A stretch of 41,049 bases of DNA, taken from assembly GCA_964537685.1 (NCBI GenBank), contig CAZICM010000075.1, positions 1 through 41,049 on the forward strand. Reading direction: 5' to 3'. The first letter of the stretch is position 1; every line of letters starts with the position of its first letter. The notes beneath the pieces were generated by a model that searched no databases, was not told the DNA's origin, and was given only the letters and a program-made list of their open reading frames with translations. Both the position numbers and the translations under genes were made by a program. The stretch comes from CAZICM01 sp964537685. GTDB lineage: Bacteria > Myxococcota_A > Polyangia > Polyangiales > Polyangiaceae. Positions 24,396-32,341 of the stretch are shown piece by piece.

Positions 24396-26987
24396 TTATT
24401 TTTCTAGGATCCACTTCATACACTGCGTCTCCCATTGTTGCTTGGGTTTAAAGGTATCAAATGCCTTGCGAACATCGGTATGGCGGCCCAAGTCACGGAG
24501 AAGCAGCGCCCGCTCGATGACATCGCCAAAGGAGGCTGGTGGTCCACCCCGTTCAAGCCATTGATAAGCCGCGTTGGTATCTACCCACCAATAGATGGCT
24601 GCAAGGTGGGAAGCATAGGATGGATCCCGAGGAATTGCCTGAATCGCTTTGCGTTCGATTCTGTCAAGAGTCTCCACATAATGAGGCGCTATGCTTACAT
24701 GCTCTATCTCCGCAATGTGCATTAATCCACGAATCGCTCCCGCCACATACCAGTCTTCATTTGGGGATGCGTTTCCATAACGGAGTTCATCGATAAATTC
24801 TGTTTTCGCTTCCAGAACACGCGAAGGGTCATTTTTTCCAAGCCGTGCCAATACGGCTCCGCGCAGCAAATGCGTTCCTCGCCTGGCGGGCGCCCCATTG
24901 GCTTTGTTATTCTCAAACGCTACAAGTTTCTTTGATGCCTCATCGGCAATATCCAGTCGTCCATCTTGGAGGGCCAGGTTAACGATTTGGATGAGAATAT
25001 GAGGTAGTGGACGACCAGGTAACCGTCCGGCGTCGATATCCGATAGCACGCTTTGCAGGGACTCGATGGCCCGAGCATTGTCGCAGCGGCGTTCATCGAT
25101 ATGGGCGAGGGCGATTCTCACCTCCGCTGAGTTGGGGTTCGCTGCCAATGCCATGCGGCACTCCCGGATGAGAGAAGATATTGTTTCGTCCGTTTGCTGA
25201 TTTTTGACGACCATCTCTATACGTTTGACTTGGCAGTGCATAGCCAAAGCTTCTGGATGAATACTATCAATGTCGAGAGCATGGTTAAGGTCGCGAAGTC
25301 CTGCATCGATATCAGCCGATCGCGTTTGTGTACCTGTCCCGTTTGCAAACAGGTATGCGCGTTCGATAAGGGCTGGTAAATAGTTCGGATCCAATGAAAG
25401 TGCTTCGTCAAGCAGAAGTTTCCCAGCATTCTTTGTTTGTGTTGTCGGCTCTCGCCCCATCAGCTCATAGAAATCCAATAGCTTCTTCCGGGCCTCTTCA
25501 TTCTGCGTCCCATCAATGGCTTTCTGATTACGCTCCCGCTCCATTGAAAGCTGCAATACTTCGTCAAACAAGGCTTGACGTGCATTTTGAACCAGCCTCT
25601 CGGACTCAGCAGATCGTCGCTTTAGTTCCAAAGAAATGGGTACACCGCGCTTCTTTTCCGTATCTTGAATCTCAAGGCTTATGCGAAGTGAATCATCCAT
25701 TCTTACATACTGAATATTGCCTTCAACCACCCATACCGAAGCCCGCATTGGATCTTTGTCATTCGCATTCATCACCCGAAAACGCGGTGATCGGCGCAAC
25801 CAAGACCTCATCTCCTCCCCCGCTCCCTCTGCCAGCGCATCCCATTTTGGATCTCCCGATAAATTCTTAAACGCCCTTACCTCCACCAGCAGCCGTGGAT
25901 CTTTAATCTTCTCCAGCGGTGCTACAACCCTATCCTCCATCCACTGCGCCATCTTCCACCGCTCCCGGGTCAGTCCCAACATCGCCCCCAGACCCATCGC
26001 CCCCACCAAGCCCAACCATGCTATCTTCGTCCCCCATCCTCTCTTCTTCTTCACCTCAGGCAAAGGCGTCTTTGTTACCGGTCTAAGCGACCTCCCAGCC
26101 CACGCCTCCTCCAAGGCCGGCCCCAGCTCTCCCGCCCCCCCAAACCTCTGCCCAGGCGCTTTCGCCAATGCCTTCTCAAAAAATTCCTGAAACGCCTCCA
26201 CCGCCCCCTCAGGCATCCCCTCCACCCCAAAACGGAGCGGCGAATCCCTTAAAATCGCCGTCGCCACATCCGCCGCCGCCCCATCCCCAAAGGGCGATCG
26301 TCCCGTCAATAGCTCAAAAGCCATCACCCCAAACGAAAACACATCACTCCGCGTATCCAGCCGCTCCCCCCTCAATTGCTCAGGCGACATATAGCGAGGC
26401 GTTCCCGCTATCCCGCGTGAACTTCTGTTCGGTAAAAACGAATCCCGCGCCAATCCAAAATCCACCAATACCGCCTGCCCATCCGGCCGAACCAAGATGT
26501 TTTCAGGCTTTAAATCCCGGTGCACTATCCCCCGCTCATGCACCGCAGAAAGCCCATCCGCTATCTTGAGCAAATATAAAAACGCTTGCCTCACCGAGCA
26601 TTTCTCTGCCCGCATCAGCTCTCTCAGCGTCCTGCCCTCAATCAATTCCATTGTCAAAAAGCGAAGCGCCCCGTCTTCCCCCATATCAAATACCCGGCAT
26701 ACGCCGGGATGCGCAATCTTCCGCGCCAGCCTCACTTCATTGCGAAATCGCTCCGCTGTCACTCCATCCGCATTCCAATCAGGCATCAATACTTTAAGCG
26801 CGATATCTTCCTTCAGCTCCATATCCCTCGCATGGAACACAACCCCCATCCCTCCTGCGCCAAGCCTTTTGATCAACTGATAACGCTGCGCCAATATCCG
26901 CCCCGGAACAAGCTCGCTGCTTGAATCAAATACAGGAGGAGGACTCGGTTCGGTCGCCGCATAAAGCGAGAATTTGGATTTCGCCAT
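24396..26987 (-). CDS. Membrane Ser/Thr kinase with TolB-like and TPR-like extracytoplasmic region
   Basis: 863-aa Hanks-type kinase. Catalytic domain about 36-295: GAGGMGVV loop (43-50), Lys65 in IALKVL, HRDLKPEN (156-163), DFGLA (176-180), and MSPEQLRG (200-207). A membrane segment at about 322-340 follows a basic stretch. Beyond it lies a domain resembling the TolB-like/FlgO type that follows kinases and cyclases in many bacteria (VEVRAFKNLSGDPKWDALAEGAGEEMRSWLRRSPRFRVM, about 372-410), then helical repeats with TPR character (LSLDPNYLPALIERAYLFANG; ALDIDSIHPEALAMHCQVKR) to the C terminus. This would be a sensor or scaffold outside the membrane. The upstream spacer to the next gene contains a coding-like remnant. 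Confidence 0.93.
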   Translation of the reverse strand: MAKSKFSLYAATEPSPPPVFDSSSELVPGRILAQRYQLIKRLGAGGMGVVFHARDMELKEDIALKVLMPDWNADGVTAERFRNEVRLARKIAHPGVCRVFDMGEDGALRFLTMELIEGRTLRELMRAEKCSVRQAFLYLLKIADGLSAVHERGIVHRDLKPENILVRPDGQAVLVDFGLARDSFLPNRSSRGIAGTPRYMSPEQLRGERLDTRSDVFSFGVMAFELLTGRSPFGDGAAADVATAILRDSPLRFGVEGMPEGAVEAFQEFFEKALAKAPGQRFGGAGELGPALEEAWAGRSLRPVTKTPLPEVKKKRGWGTKIAWLGLVGAMGLGAMLGLTRERWKMAQWMEDRVVAPLEKIKDPRLLVEVRAFKNLSGDPKWDALAEGAGEEMRSWLRRSPRFRVMNANDKDPMRASVWVVEGNIQYVRMDDSLRISLEIQDTEKKRGVPISLELKRRSAESERLVQNARQALFDEVLQLSMERERNQKAIDGTQNEEARKKLLDFYELMGREPTTQTKNAGKLLLDEALSLDPNYLPALIERAYLFANGTGTQTRSADIDAGLRDLNHALDIDSIHPEALAMHCQVKRIEMVVKNQQTDETISSLIRECRMALAANPNSAEVRIALAHIDERRCDNARAIESLQSVLSDIDAGRLPGRPLPHILIQIVNLALQDGRLDIADEASKKLVAFENNKANGAPARRGTHLLRGAVLARLGKNDPSRVLEAKTEFIDELRYGNASPNEDWYVAGAIRGLMHIAEIEHVSIAPHYVETLDRIERKAIQAIPRDPSYASHLAAIYWWVDTNAAYQWLERGGPPASFGDVIERALLLRDLGRHTDVRKAFDTFKPKQQWETQCMKWILEK

Positions 26988-27033
26988 GTTCAGAGATGTA
27001 TCGTGAGCGCAAAGCCGCTGTCAATGGTGTCTA

Positions 27034-27150
27034 TCAATCCAAGTGCCATGCGGTCCGATCGCGTTTTGAGCCATGAAGGGCTTTAGGGTCTACTCCTTCT
27101 TCGATCTTTTTATCGAATGCCTCGATCTTTTTATTCAGCTCCAGCCCTGC
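27034..27150 (-). other. Short coding-like stretch, possible remnant of a small gene
   Basis: On the minus strand 38 codons without a stop read GLELNKKIEAFDKKIEEGVDPK and then a basic end (SKRDRTAWHLD) before TGA at 27034-27036. Amino-acid use looks protein-like and NKKIEAF/DKKIEEG forms a 7-residue repeat. In DNA this is a perfect 13-bp direct repeat (27101-27113 and 27122-27134, period 21). No ATG, GTG or TTG start is available in frame after the preceding TGA (27151-27153). It begins in the same frame just after the six-gene operon's last stop, so it may be a decayed seventh gene or tail. Confidence 0.3.
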
Positions 27151-27165
27151 TCATCCCAGCCGCAT

Positions 27166-27744
27166 TCAATAATTAAAATAAGCGTACTGTGTAATCGCAT
27201 TGGCCCGGGCCCGCATCTCAGGACCCGACCAGCGATGGGCCATCAGCTCCCCTTTTATCCATGCGCGAAGCGCCGCAAAGGCTTTGGAATGATCCAAAGC
27301 GGCGGTGAGCCGGCCTTGATCAAAGAGAAGTTCGGCGACATAAACATTGGTCCAAATACCTGGAATATCCCATCGGGTGTTATAGTCATCGGGCCACCCG
27401 CGGCCAAGAAGCAAGCCTCCAGTAAACACAATAGGGGTTGCGAGATCGGTATAGGCCATCCTTAATTCGCTAAGGATACGCTCCTCGTGGGGAACCTCTT
27501 CGGCAGCGCGGCCAAAGAGGAGCGGCATATCGCTATAGCCCGTTAGATCGAGGCGATCGAGAATCAGCATGCCTTCTCGAAGAGCAAAGGTGCAAACATG
27601 CCCCAGCCAACACCCGGTTGATCCCATCTCGTGTTGGAGGCCAAAATCACGAGGGCTGAAGAGCCAAAGCCGATCGCCCGAGATCTCGTGGATGCCCCAG
27701 CTTGAGCCGTTGTATGCTATGAAGTCGGGGACTTGCTGGGTCAT
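27166..27744 (-). CDS. Unrecognised 192-aa protein, last gene of the ATPase/TOPRIM/TIR-kinase operon
   Basis: No family recognised. The sequence is rich in Trp, Tyr and Gly (DFIAYNGSSWGIHEISGDRLWLFSPRDFG at the N terminus), with a central Cys/His pair (STGCWLGHVC) and a helical C terminus (ALDHSKAFAALRAWIKGELMAHRW). There is no signal peptide or membrane segment, so it is probably cytoplasmic. Its ATG overlaps the stop of the nucleotidyltransferase gene by 4 nt, so the two should be made in a fixed ratio; it may be the partner of that enzyme. Confidence 0.75.
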   Translation of the reverse strand: MTQQVPDFIAYNGSSWGIHEISGDRLWLFSPRDFGLQHEMGSTGCWLGHVCTFALREGMLILDRLDLTGYSDMPLLFGRAAEEVPHEERILSELRMAYTDLATPIVFTGGLLLGRGWPDDYNTRWDIPGIWTNVYVAELLFDQGRLTAALDHSKAFAALRAWIKGELMAHRWSGPEMRARANAITQYAYFNY

Positions 27745-28241
27745 GATCGTTTGCCTCGAGTTCGCTGTTCATGTGCCGCGATAATCACCGGAATGGCCAG
27801 TCGATCTTTAGGGCGGCCCGCGGCGGCTTTTACCGCTGCAAGCCTAGGAAGTGAAAGTACCCGCAACCTAAGGTTGCCACTCTCCACCAGTTCCGTGTCG
27901 TCAAGGATCTGTTCATAACCTTCCCCCATGGCAAGCTCACATAGCAAGTCAATAGGCCCGATCTCTGTGGCTAGATTCACATGACCATGCCCCATCAAAT
28001 GCGCTTCCGATGGAAACAGCTTGCGATTGGCCAGATCAAAACGCATATAGGCATTTAGATCGCGCAGCAATGAAAGTAGACGCTGAACATTTTCTGGAGT
28101 GCGTTTGTGAACAATATCTACATCGGCTGTGGTGATGGGCGCGCCAAGCATGACAGCCGCGACACCCCCGACCACAATAAAGTCAATGCGCGCTTCCACA
28201 AGCTTGTTGAGCAGTTGAAAGGCAAAATCAGGGATGGACAC
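27741..28241 (-). CDS. MNT-type nucleotidyltransferase
   Basis: 166-aa DNA-polymerase-beta-fold nucleotidyltransferase. Seen: IDFIVVGGVAAVMLG (the GG at 25-26 of the GS/GG motif), then TTADVDIV with catalytic Asp40 and Asp42, and a C-terminal KAAAGRPKDRLAIPVI segment typical of AbiEii/MNT-like enzymes that add nucleotides to RNA or protein targets. The start is a GTG at 28241, chosen because GGAGGAGA lies 6 nt upstream; the open frame continues 27 codons further but reads the previous gene out of phase. It overlaps the preceding small gene by 14 nt and the following gene by 4 nt. Family members act as toxins or antitoxins and in phage defence. Confidence 0.85.
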   Translation of the reverse strand: MSIPDFAFQLLNKLVEARIDFIVVGGVAAVMLGAPITTADVDIVHKRTPENVQRLLSLLRDLNAYMRFDLANRKLFPSEAHLMGHGHVNLATEIGPIDLLCELAMGEGYEQILDDTELVESGNLRLRVLSLPRLAAVKAAAGRPKDRLAIPVIIAAHEQRTRGKRS

Positions 28242-28497
28242 GGCGCGTCTCCTCCAGCCGGCGGCCCATTTCGGTCGCATAGCGCAGCCGTTCAATGGGG
28301 GTGAGTGTTGACCAATACTCAATCAGCGAGGCATCCACATCGTCCACTGCTTGGAGCACAATAAAATCGTGCTCGGCCAAATGACGAATGGCTTTAGCGA
28401 GATGGGGATGAGCACAGGTGTCCGCATAGGCGAGCCATTGCTCTTTGGTGCGGTAGGTGGTTTGGGGCCAATGAGATGGCTGTACTTTATCCGTCAT
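28228..28497 (-). CDS. Small protein preceding the nucleotidyltransferase
   Basis: 89-aa protein, no named family. The N-terminal half (HWPQTTYRTKEQWLAYADTC, HPHLAKAIRHLAEHDF) is unique; the C-terminal half (VDASLIEYWSTLTPIERLRYATEMGRRLEETR) follows the pattern of short helical proteins often found directly upstream of MNT nucleotidyltransferases (xxLIxxxLxLTPxERLxxxxxxxxxLxxLR, from memory). That suggests it is the cognate regulator, substrate or antitoxin of the next gene. The ATG overlaps the TIR-kinase stop by 4 nt and its 3' end overlaps the nucleotidyltransferase by 14 nt. Confidence 0.75.
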   Translation of the reverse strand: MTDKVQPSHWPQTTYRTKEQWLAYADTCAHPHLAKAIRHLAEHDFIVLQAVDDVDASLIEYWSTLTPIERLRYATEMGRRLEETRRVHP

Positions 28498-29963
28498 GAC
28501 GCATGCTCCCTATTCAGTAGAACACCCACCCTTAAATGAATCGCCATCTCTCCACCCGTTGGATGACGATTTTCTTTCTCCCAATCCACCGCCTTGCGAA
28601 TCACATTTTTTAAGCTCTCGTCGCAGTCCAATCCTTTTATCGTGGGCTCCGCATCCCGAAAGACCTTGGCCGGTAAATCCTTGCCATACAAGCAAAATAA
28701 AAGCGTCATCCCCAGCCCAAAGACATCCGCCCGCGCATCCGCTTCCTCGGGGGTGTCCAACAGCTCCGGCGCCGCATAAATAAAGGAACCCATCATTCCC
28801 CCTTTCGTTCCTCCCGTCGTTCCAGGCGCAGCCACCAAATCAAAATCCGAAAGCTTGGGGCTCCCATGCTCATCCAATAAAATATTCGCCGGTTTAATAT
28901 CTCGATGAACAATCCCCCGCCTGTGAGCCACCGCCACCGCATAGATGACTTTCCCCATGATATCCAGCGCTCTCTCCCCCAGTACCTTTCCCGTCAGCAC
29001 GGCATCCCGAAGATTCCCCCCATGCATATACTCCATCACAAAAAAATACCAGCCTTCATCCTCGACCTTGGCATCCAGCACTTGCACAATATGGGGATGC
29101 ACTAGCTCCGCCATCAGGCGCGCGCCTCTAAAAAAACGCTCCCGCTTCTGTTCATCGCCCGCTAAATTCGCGTGTAGAATCTTAATGGCCACATCGAGCT
29201 TTTGCCTTGTATCAAAGGCTTTCCATACCGAGGCAAAGCCGCCCGAGCCTACCTTCTCCGTTAATAAATAACGCCCTTCGTCCAGCAAAAGGCCGGGTTT
29301 AGGCTGGCCGCTTTCTCTTAAGGCCCGCTTTAATTTAAGGATTTCCTGATCGACATCGGCGGTGGAGAGGCCATGAAGCTGAAGCACATCGCGCCTCGAA
29401 TAGGCCAAATGAAGCTCTTGGCTGCGCAGGCGCGTGGCCGCGTCGGGATAACGGGTATGAGGAGGAGCGGGTTTTTGAGGCGATTGATGATCGATGGCTT
29501 CGCGGATGCCTTCGGAAATGGCCCGGAGGGCATCGTCTTGATCGCTCCATTCAGAAACAAAGCGGCCATTTTTAGGTAAAGGCTGAAGCTTTCCAAAAGG
29601 GGCGGCCTTCCAATGATCGACAGGGCGGAGCAGAATAGGGATGACCATAGCGTGTTTGGCCGCGTGGCGTTCCAGGGCCAGGGATAGCATTTCGGTATAA
29701 CAGGTATCCGAGGCCATAAAATCGGCGCTCACCAACAATAAAATCAATCCGGCTTTGTGGATTTGTTCGCGCAGGGTTTGAGATATATCGCGGCCCGCGG
29801 CGATATTGTGATCGTGCCATTCGCCGATAATATTCAAACGGGCAAGAAGGGTGAGATGGGTTTCTAATTTCCTGCAAAAGAGCTCGTCCGCGGGCGCGTA
29901 GGCAAAGAAGACAGAGAGGGGGGCGCGGTGGGAATGAGAAGGGTTTGAGCCGCCGGAGTTCAT
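28494..29963 (-). CDS. TIR domain-Ser/Thr kinase fusion
   Basis: 489-aa cytoplasmic protein. The TIR domain spans about 15-160: LSVFFAYAPADELFCRKLETHL, an IGEWHDHNIAAGRDI BB-loop region, LILLLVSADFMASDTCYTEM with Glu91 at the place of the NADase glutamate, then MVIPILLRPVDHW. The kinase domain spans about 230-485: glycine loop GSGGFASV (239-246), Lys261 in AIKIL, HRDIKPAN (353-360), and DFD (373-375) in place of the usual DFG. TIR domains in bacterial defence cleave NAD+ or make cyclic ADP-ribose signals; here the kinase may control the TIR, or the reverse. It lacks any membrane segment, unlike the other two kinases here. ATGA overlaps join it to genes on both sides. Confidence 0.92.
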   Translation of the reverse strand: MNSGGSNPSHSHRAPLSVFFAYAPADELFCRKLETHLTLLARLNIIGEWHDHNIAAGRDISQTLREQIHKAGLILLLVSADFMASDTCYTEMLSLALERHAAKHAMVIPILLRPVDHWKAAPFGKLQPLPKNGRFVSEWSDQDDALRAISEGIREAIDHQSPQKPAPPHTRYPDAATRLRSQELHLAYSRRDVLQLHGLSTADVDQEILKLKRALRESGQPKPGLLLDEGRYLLTEKVGSGGFASVWKAFDTRQKLDVAIKILHANLAGDEQKRERFFRGARLMAELVHPHIVQVLDAKVEDEGWYFFVMEYMHGGNLRDAVLTGKVLGERALDIMGKVIYAVAVAHRRGIVHRDIKPANILLDEHGSPKLSDFDLVAAPGTTGGTKGGMMGSFIYAAPELLDTPEEADARADVFGLGMTLLFCLYGKDLPAKVFRDAEPTIKGLDCDESLKNVIRKAVDWEKENRHPTGGEMAIHLRVGVLLNREHAS

Positions 29964-30748
29964 TGGAACACCCAGCTCAAGGCTTGATCCATCCCCGAGG
30001 ATTGCAGGCTGGGCTTGACAAAATCGTTAAAAAAGTTAGCGCCCGAGCCATGGCTATGCTGTCCAAAAAAGCGGCTTGTGATACCCACATCGCTCGTGGC
30101 CTGATCATCCAGAAGCGCTGCCCAGAGCAGGACAGCAGCTTTCCATTTGGGTACTTTGGCGCGCGATAGAGATTTTCTGACGTTTTGAATGTCCGATAGC
30201 CATCCTTCAATGCGATTCTTCTCGTTGGGATATGCGGATAGCATAATCTGAGATATCAAACGCTCTAGGTTTTGATGATCGGGCAGGCCATCCAGAACAG
30301 GAACATTTGCGTTCCATGCAATGCTCTTGAGTTCCAGTTCTTCTTCGGTATTTCGCCGCAGCGCCCAATGCTCTGGGTTTTTATTTTCTATCGTCCATGA
30401 GACGAGCGAAGTTTTTAATTGTTTATCGATTCTTCCTGCGAAGGCTCCCGGCTGATCATCGTCTGGATCGTAGAGAACGACGATTTTATCGGTGCGGGCT
30501 TCATCGCCGGGTATTTGGGGAGGCAAACCGCCGATAGCGCCTACAACAGCTTTGGGTAATCCGTCTTTGGCGTTCAATCCAACGCTGATATCGATAAGAA
30601 CCCCGGAAGCGGATTGAAACAAGGCTCCGCGCGAGGCTCCATGCTTGGGTGGCCGTTCAACTTTTTGGGCTTGAAACAAGCGGACGGCCATTTCATGAAG
30701 CGCGGCCAGATCATCTGGCCCCTCGACGAGCACAAGCCTCTTGCTCAT
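29960..30748 (-). CDS. TOPRIM-like protein paired with the AAA15 ATPase
   Basis: 262-aa protein with the TOPRIM metal-site pattern: LVLVEGPDDLAAL at the N terminus (Glu9) and IVVLYDPDDD at 89-98 (Asp94, Asp96). This layout resembles DUF3226/DUF4435-type TOPRIM proteins, the nuclease-like halves of OLD-family systems. The helical C terminus (about 150-262) has no recognised motif. Its ATG overlaps the ATPase stop by 4 nt. An ATPase and a TOPRIM protein encoded separately but adjacent is the architecture of PARIS (AriA/AriB) and other split OLD systems. Nuclease activity is inferred from the motif only. Confidence 0.82.
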   Translation of the reverse strand: MSKRLVLVEGPDDLAALHEMAVRLFQAQKVERPPKHGASRGALFQSASGVLIDISVGLNAKDGLPKAVVGAIGGLPPQIPGDEARTDKIVVLYDPDDDQPGAFAGRIDKQLKTSLVSWTIENKNPEHWALRRNTEEELELKSIAWNANVPVLDGLPDHQNLERLISQIMLSAYPNEKNRIEGWLSDIQNVRKSLSRAKVPKWKAAVLLWAALLDDQATSDVGITSRFFGQHSHGSGANFFNDFVKPSLQSSGMDQALSWVFQ

Positions 30749-31803
30749 GCGCGTAGATCCTGCTCCAGCTCATTCATATTATAGCGAGCTATTTCGGCGC
30801 TAAGGGCTGTAGCGTGGAGCACGCCTTCATGAAGGCGCAGGCGGTGGACGGTGGGGAATAGGGTGGATGGGTATTCTGGGCTTTCGGCGAGGAGGAGTTG
30901 AATTAATTCCAAGCTATGGGTGGAGAGTATAACCTGTGTGCCGCGGGATGCGGTTTCTTTGAGGAGCATGGCCAATTCGCCGAGATAGCGGGGATGCTGA
31001 AAGCTTTCTGGTTCTTCGAGGAGGACAATGCCTTCGTTTTTATTGGAGACAATATGAGAAGCGATTTCGAGAAAGCGTTTAAAGCCGTCGCCTGCGAGAT
31101 AGGCGGGTATGGGTTTTTCGCTGCCGTGAATGGTATGGAGAATAAAATCTTTATCGGCCTTGAGGATACGCAAGTCGGTAAGGGTGGGCATAGCTCGCTT
31201 GAGAGCTTTTATAACCAGCTCTACGCCGCGATTTTGTTCGAGGCGGGAGTAGGCGTCTTCGAGGGCGCCGGCAGCCCGGACGGCTTCAACATCGACGAAG
31301 CTGCATGGCCAGGGGGATTGAGTTACGTGTCCGATCAAAACCGTTCCAAATCGGCCGTTGGAATCAACAAGAACCCGCGACCACCCGACAGATATATTGG
31401 ACTTTCTATTATGGGTATAGTGAATAATACTCTCAGTCATGGGCTCTTCTAATTTGTCTTCGATGGCCACTCGCCGGATGTCCATGTCTTGTGCCCTACC
31501 CAATGCGAGTCGAGCTTGGGAGGATTGATCGTTCGCTTGAAATGTTTTTATTTGGGCCTCAGTATGATCAATTCCCCGATAAAAAACATGTTGAATTGCA
31601 TGAAGAGGGGGGCCCCCGCGCCGCAGGAGCAGTTTATAGACTTCCTTTGCGTCTAGGCCCCTCCCCACACAAAACACCGCCTCCAGCACCGTCGACTTGC
31701 CGCAATTATTCGGCCCCACCAATATGCTTAGCGGCGAAAAACCTTCGACAGCGCCCTGCTTTATCCCGCGGAGATTCTCGATTTCTATGCGATCGATGGC
31801 CAT
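30745..31803 (-). CDS. AAA15/OLD-like ABC-class ATPase
   Basis: 352-aa ATPase of the SMC/ABC-like group used by OLD, Gabija and PARIS systems. It starts IDRIEIENLRGIKQ, then Walker A GPNNCGKST at 30-38, an ABC-signature-like segment near LAGDGFKRFLEIA (237-249), Walker B IVLLEEPESFQHP (259-271; Glu263/264), and the STHS switch (294-297). No TOPRIM is fused; the next gene supplies it. It heads the six-gene operon. The ATG at 31803 has no Shine-Dalgarno, and a promoter candidate ends only about 10 nt upstream, so the mRNA may be leaderless. Confidence 0.92.
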   Translation of the reverse strand: MAIDRIEIENLRGIKQGAVEGFSPLSILVGPNNCGKSTVLEAVFCVGRGLDAKEVYKLLLRRGGPPLHAIQHVFYRGIDHTEAQIKTFQANDQSSQARLALGRAQDMDIRRVAIEDKLEEPMTESIIHYTHNRKSNISVGWSRVLVDSNGRFGTVLIGHVTQSPWPCSFVDVEAVRAAGALEDAYSRLEQNRGVELVIKALKRAMPTLTDLRILKADKDFILHTIHGSEKPIPAYLAGDGFKRFLEIASHIVSNKNEGIVLLEEPESFQHPRYLGELAMLLKETASRGTQVILSTHSLELIQLLLAESPEYPSTLFPTVHRLRLHEGVLHATALSAEIARYNMNELEQDLRA

Positions 31804-31812
31804 GCACCGCTT

Positions 31813-31861
31813 ACAAAACGCCTTTCTAAACCGGTTGTCAAGCCCAAAAATGGCGGGCTTG
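31813..31861 (-). promoter_or_regulatory. Candidate promoter with overlapping inverted repeat upstream of the defence-like operon
   Basis: On the minus strand a perfect TTGACA (31836-31841), a 17-nt spacer and TTTTGT (31813-31818) precede the ATPase ATG by about 9 nt. An inverted repeat CAAGCCC/GGGCTTG (31839-31845 and 31855-31861, 9-nt loop) touches the -35 box, and an AACCGGTT palindrome (31829-31836) lies at the start of the spacer. The repeat could be an operator or a weak terminator of the gene upstream. Confidence 0.4.
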
Positions 31862-31881
31862 CCAAAGGTAACCCGTTTATC

Positions 31882-32322
31882 TCAATACCGAATCACTCTC
31901 TTCGAAAACTTTGCCCGATAACAACAGACCTCCCCGCACCGGGCTCTCCATTCTTCCGTCAGGTCCCGGTTAAAATCAGCCGTCTGATCAAAAAACTCAA
32001 GCGCATATTCGTCGGAGTTTTCCCCATAACCTTGGGTCCACGCATATTTCTCATTGCTCGGCAGCGGCACCTCCAGCGCACACGTCTCATAAGGGGCATC
32101 CTCATGTATCTCCAGCTTGGAATCCGTGGGCCCACACCATGCGGCAACCGTCTCGGTGCTCGAATCCAAATAGAGCGTTTCAGTCCATTGATGCCGCATC
32201 TGCCCGCATAGAGAACCGTCGGCGCCCCCTTTGGGCGAAGGCTGGGCCGAGCAGTTGCACAGGGCGAAAAACGCGAGCACAACCCCACATCTGGTGTTTC
32301 GTCCAAAACGCCCTCTTGGCAT
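31882..32322 (-). CDS. Small exported Cys-containing protein
   Basis: Unrecognised 146-aa product. A basic start (MPRGRFGRNTR) and hydrophobic core (CGVVLAFFALCNCSA) form a signal peptide; LCNC is not a good lipobox, so secretion by signal peptidase I is as likely. The mature part is polar with several Cys (for example GEVCCYRAKF near the C terminus), which suggests disulfides. The ATG has GAGGGGA about 7 nt upstream. It lies 78 nt upstream of the ATPase gene in the same direction but is more plausibly a separate surface protein. Confidence 0.6.
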   Translation of the reverse strand: MPRGRFGRNTRCGVVLAFFALCNCSAQPSPKGGADGSLCGQMRHQWTETLYLDSSTETVAAWCGPTDSKLEIHEDAPYETCALEVPLPSNEKYAWTQGYGENSDEYALEFFDQTADFNRDLTEEWRARCGEVCCYRAKFSKRVIRY

Positions 32323-32341
32323 ATAAAATCCCCTCTACATC

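Noticed and set aside
25394..26924. Plus-strand open frames of 110-160 codons opposite the Ser/Thr kinase
   Set aside because: They are Pro/Ser-rich antisense products of a GC-biased kinase gene whose minus-strand motifs are intact.
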